Source of the DNA: Trematomus loennbergii
Lineage: Eukaryota > Chordata > Actinopteri > Perciformes > Nototheniidae
Direction: 5' to 3'
DNA: 64,000 nt
NCBI GenBank assembly: GCA_012861695.1
Contig: JAAOOA010000086.1
Location: forward strand, 6,560,385-6,624,384
Shown in pieces: positions 63,559 to 64,000 of this stretch. Below the pieces are notes generated by a model. It was not told the DNA's origin. It saw only the letters and a list, made by a program, of their open reading frames with translations, and made no database searches. Position 1 is the first letter of the stretch, and each line of letters opens with the position of its first letter. A program made the position numbers and the translations under genes.

Positions 63559-64000
63559 GTGAGGAACAGAGGGGGCCATGCCTGGTTTAGGTTTAGTCAA
63601 AACAGGGAACATTTAAACCAACATGAAGTCAGACACACGGGAATAACACACACATGCACAAAACTGACATTAATTAAATAATTCATTAATTAAAAACAAA
63701 GTTATTATGATAAAACATTTATAATATAATATGTAAATACAATATAAGATGTATATATATTTTTTTTCTTTTCTTGTATTACTACATACTGTATGTAAGA
63801 AAATACATCTAAGATATATATTTTAATACAGCAGAAAATCTTTCATTTAAAAATGTATTATTATTAGTTAAGATATGTTAAAACATTTCATTTTGCCTGC
63901 TGTTTCACACACTATTCCATTACATTTAAATAAATCAACAGAGATGACATTACACAACCATACATATAATCGTAGCCTACACTAACAATGCCTTAAAACA
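63559..64000 (+). other. rnf19b intron 7, runs off the window
   Basis: AT-rich; the following rnf19b exons are outside the window. Confidence 0.8.

Overview
The window is vertebrate nuclear DNA, almost certainly from a ray-finned (teleost) fish; I cannot name the species. The evidence is small GT-AG exons in large AT-rich introns, the neighbouring genes ak2 and rnf19b (also neighbours on human 1p35, from general knowledge), abundant hAT elements and MITEs, L2-like LINEs, a tRNA-type SINE and long CA/GT arrays.

Layout. (1) 1-4.3 kb: mobile elements, then the first two coding exons (minus strand) of a probable ITIM/ITSM-bearing type II immune receptor, head-to-head with ak2. (2) 4.9-27.1 kb: adenylate kinase 2 (ak2, plus strand), seven coding exons from a CCAAT/GC-box promoter to a poly(A) signal. 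Its introns hold at least five hAT elements, four of them in the class with exact or near-exact 8-bp target duplications, plus TTAA-flanked MITEs, three copies of one repeat and a SINE. (3) 27.7-30.3 kb: two L2-like LINE tails facing opposite ways, and a dispersed repeat also present inverted in ak2. (4) About 31 kb: a GC-rich island with a perfect cAMP-response element and a strong splice donor, possibly a 5' exon. (5) 40.3-41.2 kb: LINE reverse transcriptase fragment. (6) 43.2-45.1 kb: an intact intronless 621-codon ORF I cannot assign to a family, with its own poly(A) signals and palindromes upstream. (7) 46.2-64 kb: rnf19b (plus strand), an RBR ubiquitin ligase with two membrane segments; seven coding exons are present and the 3' end lies beyond the window.

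The most consequential observation is a pattern of small coding indels, mostly apparent deletions. rnf19b exon 1 has about four single-base deletions and exon 7 has two, ak2 exon 4 has a 2-base deletion, and receptor exon 1 has a frame break. Several lie in C or G runs; conserved protein resumes after each one and all splice sites are intact. Uncorrected sequencing/assembly errors explain this better than pseudogenes, but it would mislead any automatic gene caller. The unassigned 621-codon ORF is intact, so it is not an obvious artefact, and it is the best candidate for something undescribed.

The three intron-bearing genes have no obvious shared pathway: ak2 is a mitochondrial intermembrane-space adenylate kinase, rnf19b a membrane-anchored ubiquitin ligase, and the left gene a putative immune receptor.
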